This document shows, one piece after another, positions 1 to 11,273 of a DNA stretch of 64,000 nucleotides. The stretch spans positions 496,001-560,000 of the forward strand of contig JAPXFQ010002899.1 of the NCBI GenBank assembly GCA_028564705.1. The letters run 5' to 3'. The translations under genes were made by a program, and so were the position numbers. A model generated the notes under the pieces. It ran no database searches, had not been told where the DNA came from, and saw only the letters and a program-made list of their open reading frames with translations. The stretch is from Apricaphanius iberus (Eukaryota > Chordata > Actinopteri > Cyprinodontiformes > Aphaniidae). Each line of letters starts with the position of its first letter. Position 1 is the first letter of the stretch.

Positions 1-465
1 ATCAGACAGAGACCATACACATATAGCCTTCTTTGGCACACAAATACCTTTAAAATGAGCCCAATTGAAGCTCTCTACACATAAGTATGGATGAGTTATG
101 ATCAAAATTGTAAAGGAGCGGATCATCCGACGTTGCTGTTAAAATAAATCCCGAAAAAAAGGTAAAAAGCTTCAAAAGTCAGTGGGTTTAATTTAGACAG
201 AGATTATACACATATGACCCTCTTCCGCACACAAATACCTTCAAAAAAACATAATTTGAAGCTCTCTATACCTAAGTATGGATGAGTTATGAACAAAACT
301 GTTAGGGGACAGATCATTCGACATTGCTGTTAAAATAAAATCCAACCACCGGTAAAAAGCTTCAAACGTCAGTGAGTTTACATCAGACAGAGACCATACA
401 CATATAGCCTTCTTCAGCACACAAATAACTATAAAATGACACCAACTGATGCTCTCTACACCACT
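1..465. repeat. Tandem repeat, ~190-bp unit, about 2.4 copies
   Basis: Three successive blocks start at about 1, 191 and 382 with the same opening (agacagagaccatacacata, with changes) and run through the same order of motifs, including 'gctctctacac', 'atggatgagttatga' and 'gttgctgttaaaataaa'. The third block is cut at about 465. The array continues past the left window edge or is cut there, so its true copy number is unknown. No coding potential is visible. Confidence 0.8.
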
Positions 466-692
466 AAAGGAACCAAAAATACAAAAATATTTTGGCCTTT
501 GTAGACAAAGCTTTCCACATGCTCTTAAAAATGCTCGAAGAAGTCACTATACTGTAGTGCATTTTCAATGGGGTTATTATACTGTAACCAGTCAAGGATC
601 CATACATTTAAAAGTAGGAACGGTACAATTGTATGCCCCGTATGCCAAGCAGTAATACGGGCGGGCGTTTTGTGCGTATGTCTGATGTGTGG
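466..692. other. No feature recognised
   Basis: A 68-codon frame at 449-655 (+) has no family features and starts inside the tandem repeat, so I treat it as chance. Nothing else is recognised. Confidence 0.5.
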
Positions 693-1543
693 TGTATGGA
701 TGTCATTATTCCAAATATGCTAGTCAACTACTGACTAAATAATCATAACATTCAATTGAATATCTACTGATATTCAATTGAATATCAGTAGATAATGGTG
801 GAGAAAATATTTTAAGGTGAGAAAAAAATAAAATAAATGGATTTTGCGAGATCTTGAGAACACTTTTGCGTTATCTCGAGAAAGATTTGTGTTATCTCAA
901 GAAAGTTTTGCGTTATCTTGAGAAAGTTTTGCGTTATTTTGAGAAAATCCGACAACTTCAACACCAGCCATACGTCCTCTTTTCTCACAAATTGTCCATT
1001 TTCTCTGCATTTTGCACACATCCAACGATAGCCATGTAATTGTCCAGAGTATTGCAACTGGTGGCTAATGAACTCAATCAGATCCACTAGTTCAGAAGCT
1101 GTTTACGACGCGACAGTCCTTTTGTGCGCAAAATCCTGTGGGCAATGTCTTTCACTTATATGAAAACCATGTCTAGAGCTAAGCACTGACTTTATGTCCT
1201 GATATTTGAGGCCAATCTCAAAATAAAACTCTATTAAGCTCTCCCGTCTGTTAGTGTCTTCCATCATAGCAGTGCACAAGGCTGCAGCAAACTGAGTCGG
1301 TAACACTGTAAATCAAACTGACAGATTACAGAAATTTCGAAACGTTCTCCAGATATCGCAAAAGTTCTCAAAAGAATCTCAAGATCTCGCAAAATCCATT
1401 TATTTTATTTTTTTCTCACCTTAAAATATTTTCTCCACCATTATCTACTGATATTCAATTGAATATCAGTAGATATTCAATTGAATGTTATGATTATTTA
1501 GTCAGTAGTTGACTAGCATATTTGGAATAATGACATCCATACA
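693..1543. mobile_element. Foldback DNA element with ~165-bp near-identical inverted arms
   Basis: The arms at 693-861 and 1377-1543 are reverse complements, with no mismatch seen by eye. Their outer part holds palindromic runs of ATTCAATTGAAT. Their inner part is the same subterminal sequence (gtggagaaaatattttaagg) found in the element at 11274-11912. Between the arms, at 867-950 (+), there are four tandem ~22-bp units containing GCGTTATCT-GAGAAA, and a broken transposase-like reading frame on the minus strand. Just outside the right arm, 1549-1567 keeps a CCCCTGCGGGGCTCAG end like that of the 11274-11912 element. Superfamily not determined. Confidence 0.75.
945..1306 (-). pseudogene. Degenerate transposase/integrase N-terminal fragment
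   Basis: Two minus-strand segments (1103-1306, then 1090 down to about 945) match a second copy at 11430-11790 almost residue for residue. The first segment has a helix-turn-helix-like stretch (YQDIKSVLSSRHGFHISERH). The second has ISHQLQ-SGQLHGYRWM. These resemble, from memory, the N-terminal region of fish integrase-like DDE transposases. An in-frame stop near 1100 separates the segments, and the frame around it looks shifted, so the product is broken. No catalytic DDE region is present. The frame then runs into the 22-bp tandem units. Class assignment is tentative. Confidence 0.5.
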
Positions 1544-2649
1544 TGTACATGTCCCCTGCGGGGCTCAGTAAATATCTTACAATGTTGTCATGAGACAGAC
1601 AAAAGATATAAAGTTATGTTAAATTCTGCTATTTTGTAGACCGAAATGAGAAAATATACCATAATTAAATAACATGATTATACAGTAACAAATTTAAAGT
1701 AGTAGAAGCAGTTTCACAAATAGTTTTTTAAACACATAATTAATACTTAATGAATGTAATGTGTGTGTAGAACAGGATAAAGTACTTCCAATGACAATGT
1801 ATGGCATTTATTATATTTTCACTTGACCTCTAAATGGAACATCAGGCTACGCAGATAGAAATTAACTTTAAAACAATGAAGTTTGTTTCCAAACAAGAGG
1901 TCTCACTTTGACATTAACTGTGGGTGTGTCTCTATATCTCATGCATTTCTGGTCAAAATATGTTTATTCTTGATTCAATTAAGTTACGTCAGCAGGTAGC
2001 GTATCTAGAAACTTTACTTAAGATTAATCATTGTACTTCATAATAGGCCTAAAGTAATAGTAAAAAGTACAGCGTTGTAAGAATACTTGTTAAAGTACAT
2101 TTTTTCCAAACACGTATTAAAGTACATGTAACTCAGCACCTATAACTAGTTACTAACCAAGCTGACTAAGGTTTATTTGGTTGCTTAACATTGATCTATA
2201 AAATCAAAACAAAGGGTTAAAAAATCCAGAAGGGTTGAATACTTTTTATAGGCACTATATGTGGGTCGTACAGCTGTTACAGTGGTCCAATGTTGGGACC
2301 ATACATCTGTACGCATCTAATGCCACACAGTGCAAAGATGTCTGGTTCCATCAATGCTTACTGTGACATCTGTTTGCTCCATAAGCCTGGTTAATGGATC
2401 TGTACAACCTCGTTCACACAAACCTGCAATACAGCCCCATCAAACTCCATCACCTGCTGGTGGTGCTGTCTGATGCGTCTACAAGTCATGCTCCGTGTCT
2501 GCTGACCTCCACTTGCTGCTCCAACTGACTCCCGGACACACTGGTGACTACCTGTGACGCCATCGCTTCACTCATGCTGCCATCACTTACGCCCTCTGGT
2601 GGTTAATCTAGATGTAGCCGTTTCTTGCATGTCGTTCAGTTCGACACCC
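1544..2649. other. Long AT-rich stretch without a recognised gene
   Basis: No open frame with family features. The part at 2020-2130 has repeated 'aaagtac' motifs like those of fish hAT-type miniature elements. The part at 2400-2630 is more GC-rich and lacks introns or domains that I can recognise. Confidence 0.4.
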
Positions 2650-2808
2650 GCACTCAAAAAAATTACTCACTGGATTAACAGAATTTTTTCCATACATCTG
2701 GAAAAAAATTATTTAATTTAAATTGGTTGAACCAGCAAATATTTATTGGATGGACAAACTTCCATCATTTCAAATTCTGTTAATCCAATGAGTAATTTTT
2801 TTGAGTGC
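2650..2808. mobile_element. Short MITE with ~36-bp terminal inverted repeats
   Basis: The left end GCACTCAAAAAAATTACTCA and the following GGATTAACAGAATT are mirrored by AATTCTGTTAATCC and a TTTTTTTGAGTGC end at the right. Total length is 159 bp with no coding capacity. A target-site duplication is not clear. Confidence 0.8.
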
Positions 2809-3804
2809 ATTAGTGGTCTGCCTGTGGAACAAAATAAACCCACGATGTACATTTGCTATTGGTTGCTGACTTGGTGATTCAGTTCGTTTGGTCAGTAAGT
2901 GTAGTTGTGATTTGTATAAAACGTCATTGCTGTTAACCTCCATCTGCCCCTGGGTCTGAAGGGGCAATTAAAAGAAACAAAACTGTTGGCTGCAGAGTAA
3001 ATGAAGCCTTAAGAAACAACCTTAGTCCTTCCTACTCCTTCTTACATCCCCTACAGTCCCACACACTATTAAAAGAAATGATTACATTTGTGACGGCCTG
3101 ACAACCGTTTAGTTATGTACCAGAAATCTCAACCAATCACTAGATGAAGATAGAAAGATAAGCGAAAGAAAAACAAATCCTACCAAATCAAGCTCTGAGG
3201 GAAAACTAAAGTTCAGCCTCTTTCCTCCCCATCCCCCAGGATGCCACTTATCTACATGTGACTTGCAACCCACTTTTTAATTTTTTTTAAACTACTATTT
3301 TTCATTAAACCTCCAATTAGAATATGTCTGAGGCTCTAATACAAACCAAAAAAAAGAAGAATCTGACTTATTGGAGAAATCTCCTCAAGAATCTCCTTAA
3401 ACTCCTCTGGCCGCCCTCATGTTACAAGCTCTCCTCTATAAATCACCTGCCGGTCCACCCTCCAATGTTTCACTGATCTACAACTCCAACCTGGACAAGA
3501 AGGACAAACAGAGACAGTCACTAACTCCACCACTCACCAATCTCCTGCCAACCTCAGCATCTGTGGATACACTCAGCTCCTCCATCACCAGTAAGAAACC
3601 ATCTCCACTCCTTTTACAAAACATTCTCAACACATTTCAGTTTCAGATAGTAACCACTAACCTCTCCCCTGTAGCGCTGACCTGGATTCTTGCTGTGAAC
3701 CAAGAAGAATCGTCTCACTGACCAGATTTATCAATAAACCTTTTTAAACGTTCCTGATTTCTGTTATTATTTCTTGCTTTAAAGGGTCATCCTTAAACAT
3801 GAAA
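2809..3804. other. Unassigned stretch, possibly part of an LTR element
   Basis: A sequence beginning TGTGACGGCC near 3092 and an AATAAA at 3733-3738 could mark an LTR, but no matching second copy or duplication was found. A 100-codon open frame at 3419-3721 (+) is Ser/Thr/Leu-rich, with no recognisable domain. I do not call it a gene. Confidence 0.25.
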
Positions 3805-4205
3805 TTAGCAGGTTGAGAAGATGGGTGGATGATAACCCATCCCCTTAATGATTGGAATAAATATTGCTGAACTGCAGAGTCTGCCATTGAACTCCTTCAC
3901 TGACAGACCGCTGCATCCTAAATGCATGAAGGGACGTTTCTGCAAGTCCTTTCTCCCTGCAGCTAAGAGATTAAATCCTATGATGTCCCAGATGGGCTCA
4001 ACTGGATTCAGTTCTTGGGAACAGACGGACCAGTCCATAGTATCAACGTCGTCATCCTTCAGGAACTGCTGACACACTCCAGCAACATAAGATTAAGTAT
4101 GGTCTTGCATTAGGAGGGACCCAAGGCCAACTGCTCTAGCATATGTTCTCACAAGGGGACTTAAGATCTCATCTCGGTACCTAATGTCAGAACACAGGGT
4201 TCCTG
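3805..4205 (-). pseudogene. Tc1/mariner-type transposase remnant
   Basis: Reading the minus strand from about 4200, conceptual fragments resemble the C-terminal half of Tc1-like transposases: a YRDEIL segment, an altered 'QDHT' where the second catalytic Asp segment would be, then QQFLKDDDVDTMDW and the hallmark LNPVEPIWDII. The classical motif is SPDLNP-E--W. A stop lies near 4087 and several motif positions are changed, so this is a dead copy. No TIR was found around it. Confidence 0.75.
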
Positions 4206-6470
4206 CTTCTCCTTTTCATACCGACTTGCAAAAATTATTGACAGAATGTCTGCTACAGTAACAGTGTTTTAAAAAAAATTTGAAATCCCTAAAGGCAACA
4301 ACTTTGTTACCAGTGTCCAGTTGTACTTTTAAATCAACTAGGAAAAGATTTAGGTGCTTTAATATCCCTGAACTTCCATTTCTAGAATACAGAATCCTAT
4401 CCCACTCTCTGAGGTTAATGGGTTGAACTCCTGCATGTACAGATCCAAAATGTATGTTCAGATACAATATCAGCAGTCATTAAAGAGGAAACACAGAACT
4501 AAAACTAAAACCTCTTATTGGGTCGGCATGGACACCTGTGACCTCATAAATACTTTTCCTTATTGTCAAAGTAAGATCAGAATTAACTAATTTAGTTTAA
4601 GCACAGATTATTAGACAGGAAGAAAATAATGAAAGCTGTGAAACTTGGACCAATGTTTTATTCTTGTTATGAAAACATCTTTGAGGTCAAAGGTGTTCCT
4701 TGTGGCTCTTTGTCCACCTTGATGCTCCCTGGTTAGGTGGCAATCCAGATGGAAAAGTAGTGGATACACATGAAGGGAAAGGTTGGCCCAGACACGCATT
4801 TCTTACTGAGGAACAAAAGACAGAAAAGGTGAACCACCAATGAAACAAGTGTTATGCACTTTTATTGACTTCCTGAGCAAACATGATTAGTTATGAATTC
4901 AAATCAGGTCACAGGAAGTCATCCTAATGTTATTAACTGAAAAACTACCTTTAATTCAACTTCAGGTTGACAATTAAATTCATGACAAATACAGTACCTA
5001 AGTATTTAATTCAATTCAGTTTAAGTATATAATAGTTATTCAAAGTGACATGTTTGTCTTAACATTTTATTAAACTTTAACATGCATTAAATATAAAGTA
5101 GTCTATCTTCGTATTTATAGATTAGATATGACAAAGAACTACGATTCATTTCAAGTGTTTTTTCTTCTCCGTCTTCTCTTTTTGTACTGCTTCTTAATAC
5201 ATTTAAACTGCTTGAACTATTTAGTCTACCAAATGTTTAACTTTAAAAATTCACTTAAAGTTTTAAACTGCATTATTTAATATTTTTATGAAAATAACAC
5301 TGACTTTTTAATCTATAGTCAGTTTTTTTCATGTGCTGACGTTATGATTGACTGTAATACTTTTTGCCATGGTTGCATGTAGCGGTTGCAGTTTTATTTA
5401 TTTTGAGGTGGTTTAGGTCGGAACCACCATGTGAGAGTGCATCATTCAAATCAAATCATACTTTATTGTCTCCTTAGGTAAATTGGTCTTGGACTGGACA
5501 AACTGTACTCACTGATTTTACAGTGGCTGCTAAGACAATTGATATTGTACATCCATACAAGCATGCATTAAAGTTATGTTGCACAACCATCACTGCTTAC
5601 TAATAAAATAAATTTAAAGAAAATCTATATTCATGGAAAATAAACACAATGCCTTCTTTTTTTTGGGCAAATTTTAAAGGTATACATATAGTGTATTATG
5701 GGGATATGATCGTGCAATCGACTTGAGAATGCAGACCAACATATTTTCTCACCTAACTTTCTCACATTCTCACTCAAACTGCATCCTGCAAACAGCAGCA
5801 AACTGACGGATTACAGAGCAAACATTTCCCACTACATGCAGCAGATAACTGTTTGTTTTTTTTGTGGGCAGGAAGTGTGCTGTGTTTGCACTCTCTGGGC
5901 AGATTAGTATGTATCTTTTTGGGGGAGTTTTATCTTTTAGTTTAAACTAAAATCTAATAACAAGATCAGTGCAATAGCAATCCAGTGTTTGTTTAAATGA
6001 TGGTTGTTGCACAGCAAAAGCTATTTGAAGCATCACATTTTAAAGAGAAGTCAGAGATCATACTCCATAATTATATTTGAATTTTAAGAATAAAGTTGGA
6101 AACTTACATAAGAAGCAGTGATGATGCAATAATCTGTTACCGCTAAAGGAACAACACCAGCTCCTATAGTTCCAGGATTATCTTCAAGATGTCATCAACT
6201 TCACCTAAAAACATAAAGAAAAATTATTAAATGATGCAGCTTGTAAAGAAAAAAATCCCGTCGATAAGAAGTCCAAGAAAACAGAACCAGTAAACAGCTA
6301 TAGTGATCCTACAATGTTAGCTCATTAGTATTTAATGAAAAAAAAAAAAAAATTTATGTAGAGATGGGAAACGGTGAGGTTAGATTCCAAAATCATTTTT
6401 TTCAGTTTATTAAACATAAATCATGTTTCATCCTTAATAAAGTTACTTGTATTTTCATATAATCTATGAA
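4206..6470. other. Long AT-rich stretch without a recognised gene
   Basis: Only short chance frames. About 5450-5500 (actttattgtctcctt, aaattggtcttggac) resembles a LINE 3' tail common in fish. A poly-A run lies at 6339-6351. No exon, RNA gene or TIR pair was recognised. Confidence 0.4.
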
Positions 6471-6473
6471 TTT

Positions 6474-6550
6474 TGCAAAGCAAGGCAAATTTATTTCTGT
6501 ATCACACTTTCAGCAACAAGGCAACTCAAGGTGCTTGAGCTGATTTGGGG
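6474..6550 (-). repeat. L2-type LINE 3'-end fragment
   Basis: The string aaggcaaatttatttctgta followed by cacactttcagcaacaagg matches, with changes, the terminal segments at 20340 and 60268, which are attached to L2-like reverse-transcriptase remnants in minus orientation. Only the 3' tail is present here. Confidence 0.6.
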
Positions 6551-6689
6551 AAAAAAATAAATCAACCACTAAAACAACAATAAAAATCACTAACAGAACC
6601 TATGGTTTGGGTCCAACTGATATGCATCAGGTGACAGGCTCCTTCAAAGTCCAGAGAAGTTTATTTGTGTTAAAAATGTATTCAATGGA

Positions 6690-7567
6690 GCAACTCAAAA
6701 TGCAAAGTCTTGCACTTCGGCCTGCCTTTTTCAATCTGTGCAAGGTGTAGTGTTCAGCTCATGGCATTGAAAACATGCGGACGTGAAGTTAGCCACAGAG
6801 AGGGTTGACTCAACAGATGCAACCATATCAGGCTCTTCAACAGGAGTAGAATTCAAAGCAAGTGGCAACTGGTATAGACAGTCTGCAGCCTGGTTCTGGG
6901 ATCCAGGTCTATATTCCAAATCGTAGGTGAAACACAGTAGACGGGCAGACCAGCATGCAACTCTCATTCAAGTACGACCAATGCCTTTGGTTGCGAGTAG
7001 CATAGTTACCGATCTTAGGGTGAAGTGTCGGCCCCATAGGTAAGACCTCCACTTTTCCACAGCCCAGACACATGTGGGCGCCTCCTTTTCCACATTAGAA
7101 TAATTTTGTTCTGTAGCTGTAAGCGTTCGGGATGCAAATGCCACAGGTCATTCGGTATTATCTGGATGCATTTGGATCAGCACACCACCCAGTGCATAGT
7201 TTGAAGCATCTGTTCTGGGAGAGATGGGTCAAATAGAGCAAGCACTGGACTGTTAAGTAGAAGGTGTTTTAGCCCCTTAAAGCTATGGTGAGCCTCATCA
7301 GTCCGTGTAAGACCAGAGTCCACAGAGTCTCTCAGTACGGCTCGCATTGGTTCCACTTTTGTAGCAAAGTTGGGAGGGAACTTACTGTACCATGATACTA
7401 ACCCCAAGAGGGAAGCCAGGGATGAAGCATCATGTGGTGGTGGGGCATCCCGGATGGCTGCACTGTGGTCTGTGTGAGGAAGGATGCCATGCTTAGAAAT
7501 CACGTGGCCAAGAAATCTAAGGCTGGACTGTCTAACTGAACATTTCTGCATGTTGAGTGTCAAACCT
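6690..7567 (-). pseudogene. Gypsy-type LTR retrotransposon pol fragment (RT C-terminus to RNase H)
   Basis: The frame at 7177-7581 reads a LNMQKCSV/LRFLGHVIS segment and then LLGLVSWYSKF, FATKVEPMRAVLR and a FDPSLP segment, which is the Gypsy RT connection and RNase H start. The frame at 6731-6967 reads WSARLLCFTYDLEYRPGSQN followed by an AADCL segment, the end of the RNase H domain; the intact form usually reads AD-LSRLP. The two frames are separated by shifts and stops, so it is inactive. It continues upstream on the minus strand at 14219-14785: the element was split by a LINE insertion. No LTR was found at its 3' side. Confidence 0.85.
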
Positions 7568-8298
7568 CTTGGCAGTGTCATCAGAAGACATGGAGTTAAC
7601 TTTCACAGTTATGCGGATGATACACAGTTTTACATCTCCATGTCTCCTGATGACACACGGCCAATGGATGCACTTTTTAACTGCATTTTAGACATTAAAT
7701 CCTGGATGGCAGAAAACTTTCTCCAGCTCAACCAGGACACAACTGAGGTTTTAGTTATCGGTCCTGAGGCTCAGAGAGAGAAACTTTTCGTTCGTTACAA
7801 GTGAAGAACCTGGGTGTGATTTTTGAGTCTGAACACATTAGAAACATAGAACATCGCCAGAGTCCGCCCCATTCTCTCTCGGGCCAATACAGAGACGCCA
7901 ATGCATGCTTTTATCACCAGTAGAATTGATTATTGTAATGCCCTGCTTTCTGGTCTTCCCAAAAAGACTACATCAAGTTTACAGCTTTTACAGAATTCAG
8001 CAGCTCGTGTCCTGATGAAGACTAGGAGGCGGGAGCACATTACACCGGTCTTAGAATCGCTGCATTGGCTCCCCGTATGTTATAGGATCAATTTTAAGGT
8101 TCTTTTAATGGTTTTTTTAAGTGTCTTAATGGTCTTGGGCCTCCTTATCTGTCAGAAATTTTTTTACCATATGAAACCTCGTGGTCTCTGCACTCCTCTA
8201 GCAGCCGTCTCCTTATCACACCCAAAGTCAGGACACAGACTCATGGTGAGGCATCCTTCCATTATTATGGCCCTCACCTCTGGAACAGGCTGCCAGAG
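7568..8298 (+). pseudogene. L2/Rex1-like LINE reverse transcriptase, left half
   Basis: The frame at 7570-7804 carries [20 protein letters not shown], with the YADD catalytic motif of reverse transcriptase, then SMSPDD and FLQLNQD. After a frame break, 7901-8298 gives [42 protein letters not shown] and the start of the C-terminal tail. The element is 5'-truncated, since RT begins mid-domain, and it interrupts the Gypsy frame. It is itself interrupted at 8298/8299; its 3' end resumes at 13532. A closely related copy on the minus strand (53343-54672) serves as the uninterrupted comparison. Confidence 0.85.
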
Positions 8299-8304
8299 TA
8301 TGGC

Positions 8305-8605
8305 ATAATCATCGTTAAATATTTTTCAAATGATGGGATCGAAGTGGCAGTTTAGCAGTAGGCCTAATAGCAACAATTTATATGAATAACGAATATGTTT
8401 TTTTCAATCCACAGAACATGCCACCCGTTTAATAAAGAGCTAAAACTAGCACATGAAGATGCATGGAAACCTTGATCAGAATACCTCACCTGTTAAATAT
8501 ACGCGGGTAGCATGGTAGGTAGGAGGAATAGTCGGGTCAGATCAGACACATGCTAGGAAGCCATTAGATTATTTTAAGGATAACACTATACTATTTTCCC
8601 ATTAC
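8305..8605 (+). repeat. Left arm of ~300-bp inverted repeat
   Basis: Begins ATAATCATCGTTAAATATTT and ends near TTTTCCCATTAC. It is mirrored by 11017-11964, which holds the same sequence reversed but interrupted by the 639-bp element at 11274-11912. This arm has the uninterrupted sequence cagtttagcagtaggc, so it acts as the empty site for that insertion. Confidence 0.85.
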
Positions 8606-9117
8606 TTCGCCGGAGTGGCAGTTATTTCCATTCAATCAGTCTCCTAAAAGCAGAGTTGAACAGCGTGCATAACATCACAACTGCTTCATCTGCTGATCAA
8701 TTAAAGCGCGGTGCTTCATGACTATAGGATAACAGAGTGGCTGTTATTACTACAAAAAAAAACTGTGATAGTACTGATCTGTAGATAACTGATAACTCAG
8801 GAAATGTGTTAGTTTGTAAAGCAGCTAATGAATATATACCAAGCCAGTAAGACATAGCGCAGATAGCAGTATAACTCCAGAGTATTTCATGTAGTATGTT
8901 TAATAATATGCTAACTTGAAGTAAAACTGTTGCCAAAATGCATTCTATTGTCTTTTGTACTCGAGTCAAACGTTATTTTAAAATTATATTAAACTGCACT
9001 TTTACGATTGAGAAGTTTAGAGTTTCCAAAACCATTGATTTGTCAGTTGTGTTCTCCCTCTCTAGCTCATTTATTATTAATCGCTGACATGATTGTTCTT
9101 TTGCTTGGTCCCCCTCA

Positions 9118-9620
9118 TTTAGACCAGTCAATTGGCTGTGATCAGACTGGTAGTTTACTGATTTCATGGAAGTGCCTGACTGGATTGAACGTCCAGCAAA
9201 GAGTAAGCTGCCAGTTTGATCACAGCCATTTATCCATCCATCCATCCATCCATTTTCTGTACCCATCATTCCTATGCAGGGTTCTGGGGGAGGGCTGGTG
9301 CCTATCTCCAGCTGTCATTGGGCGAGAGACGGGTTACATCCTGGACAGGTTGCCAGTCCATCGCAGGGCAACCCAGAGACACACAGGACAAGCAACCATG
9401 CACACACACTCATACCTAAGGGCAAGTTAGAGAAACCAATTCACCAATTCATTTAACAGTCATGTTTTTGGACTGTGGGAGGATGCTGGAGTACCCGGAG
9501 AGAACCCACACATGCAAAGGGAGAAACTTGCAAACTCCATGCAGAAAGACTGGGATTTGAACCCAGGACCTTCTTGCTGCAAGGCAACAGTGCTACCAAC
9601 AGCACCACTTTGCAACCCAT
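9118..9620. repeat. Dispersed fish repeat with a (CCAT)n start
   Basis: Contains a (ATCC)n run near 9231-9252, then gctggtgcctatctccagct, tccatcgcagggcaaccc, a (CA)-rich stretch, and a tail with gggatttgaacccaggacct and cttgctgcaaggcaacagtg. The tail recurs at 19981-20130 and 42699-42840, and partly near 49450-49560, so it is a family. The segments at 9134-9151 and 9211-9227 (ccagtttgatcacagcc) form an inverted pair at its left. I believe it is the 3' part of a retroposon, but I did not identify the family. Confidence 0.6.
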
Positions 9621-10589
9621 CACGACCATTTTTTGGGATAAAATTTCTCTGTAATTTCAACAGATAAATAAAAAATGAGCTTGCATGAGGGAGGAACACA
9701 AAAGCTGGGCCCAAAACATCAATCTATACAAAAGAATAGTTGAATGAGATTAATGTTATATTCGTAATTAGAAAACAATTTATTTAATTGCAGTGAGAGT
9801 GACTAGAAAATGTAGTAATCTCACCATAAATGCATTTAATTAAATAAAATGTTGTAAACTCATAATAACATTTATTAAATGCTACTATTTTCAGCCATCT
9901 TAACTTTAAGACCAGGGTAAATCCAGGAAAACCTCTATTTACTTCAACAAGCCGACATAATTAACAACACTTATCTCATTCGTGGAAGTGGAAATGCATG
10001 TTATTTGTGACATGCAGGATTTATTGTATTCAAATCTTAAATGCAAAAGAGAAGGCATAAGAGTCGGCTGTTTTTGTCATATATCAATTTAAGTTTTAAT
10101 TGAAAACGTTCGCAATTTTTGTAGCCTACATGGTTAAATATTTTACCACTTGCATAAGCAAATTAATATGTATATAGAATTAATGCACTGAATATGTTTA
10201 AATGTGAATAAGTCTATCATGTGTACAGAGTCGCAGAACTGACAACTTTTCTTTTAAATTAACTTCTGAAGTTGAAATAAAAGTAGTGAAAGCACTGTAG
10301 TGCTTGCTGCTCCTGCACTGCATACCAACTGCAAACCGTATGTGTGAAACAGACGTAACAACTTTTTTTTCTTATTCAGGGAAGTTAATGTTAGCATGTC
10401 AACATTTTTATTAAAGTGAATTTGTATAAATCTCTCTCATGCATACATCTTACGTTAACAGTAACCTACGGCAATTTTAAGCATGATCATAAACTGAAAT
10501 GCATGGGAAACACTGCGTGTTGACAATATTTTTGAGAAACCCCCAAGCCGACAATGACTGCTGACAAAGTTATGTATTTGTGTTTACAG

Positions 10590-10712
10590 GACGATCTGGT
10601 GGCCGCAGGGAAAAACCTATTTGGCAAGCAAAAGTTTTCCTCATTCCAGGGCCAGATGATGATTTTCTGCCCCCCACAAAAGAACTTGAGGAACTGGCTA
10701 AACATGGATTAG
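10590..10712 (+). CDS. Exon-like fragment of an unrecognised transposon-associated gene
   Basis: An acceptor (tgtttacag) precedes 123 nt of open frame, and a GTAAAT donor follows. The peptide starts GRSGGRREKPIWQAKVFLIP and has a GPDDDF segment and a KELEELAKHGLG end. It starts in phase 1 and ends in phase 1. Its entry phase matches the donor of the exon-like piece at 12166-12316, which lies on the opposite strand. From memory, similar peptides occur in fish repeat-encoded proteins, but I cannot name the family. I infer a spliced transposon gene broken by rearrangement; no complete product is encoded here. Confidence 0.45.
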   Translation, partial: DDLVAAGKNLFGKQKFSSFQGQMMIFCPPQKNLRNWLNMD

Positions 10713-11273
10713 GTAAATGTGAGATTGAAGCACATATGAATTCAGTGTTATTTACTTTGACACCTTATCTAACCTTCTTGCAAAGAAAGTTATGGAATGA
10801 GCTGCATTGAATTTTGTTAGCTTGAGACTGTCTGCTCCCTTTTTTATACTGTCTATATATTTGGTAACATTTGACTATGTTAAACCGCATTTAGCGTTTG
10901 TTTTGATGCATTATCATAACAGTTTCCATGTCATTTTCAATGTAATCATTTTAATAGTTGCACCTATGCAACACTTTCTCATGCCAAGGCATCACTTTGA
11001 AAGTGTCCAGGAATACGTAATGGGAAAATATTATAGTGTTATCCTTAAAATAATCTAATGGCTTCCTAGCATGTGTCTGATCAGACCCGACTATTCATCC
11101 TACCTACCATACTACCCGCGTATATTTAACAGGTGAGGTATTCTGATCAAGGTTTCCATGCCTCTTCATGTGCTAGTTTTAGCTCTTTATTAAACGGGTG
11201 GCATGTTCTGTGGATTGAAAAAAACATATTCGTAATTCATATAAATTATTGCTATTAGGCCTACTGCTAAACT

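Noticed and set aside
9216..9456. Three overlapping open frames with His/Thr-rich peptides
   Set aside because: They lie on (ATCC)n and (CA)n runs of a dispersed repeat.
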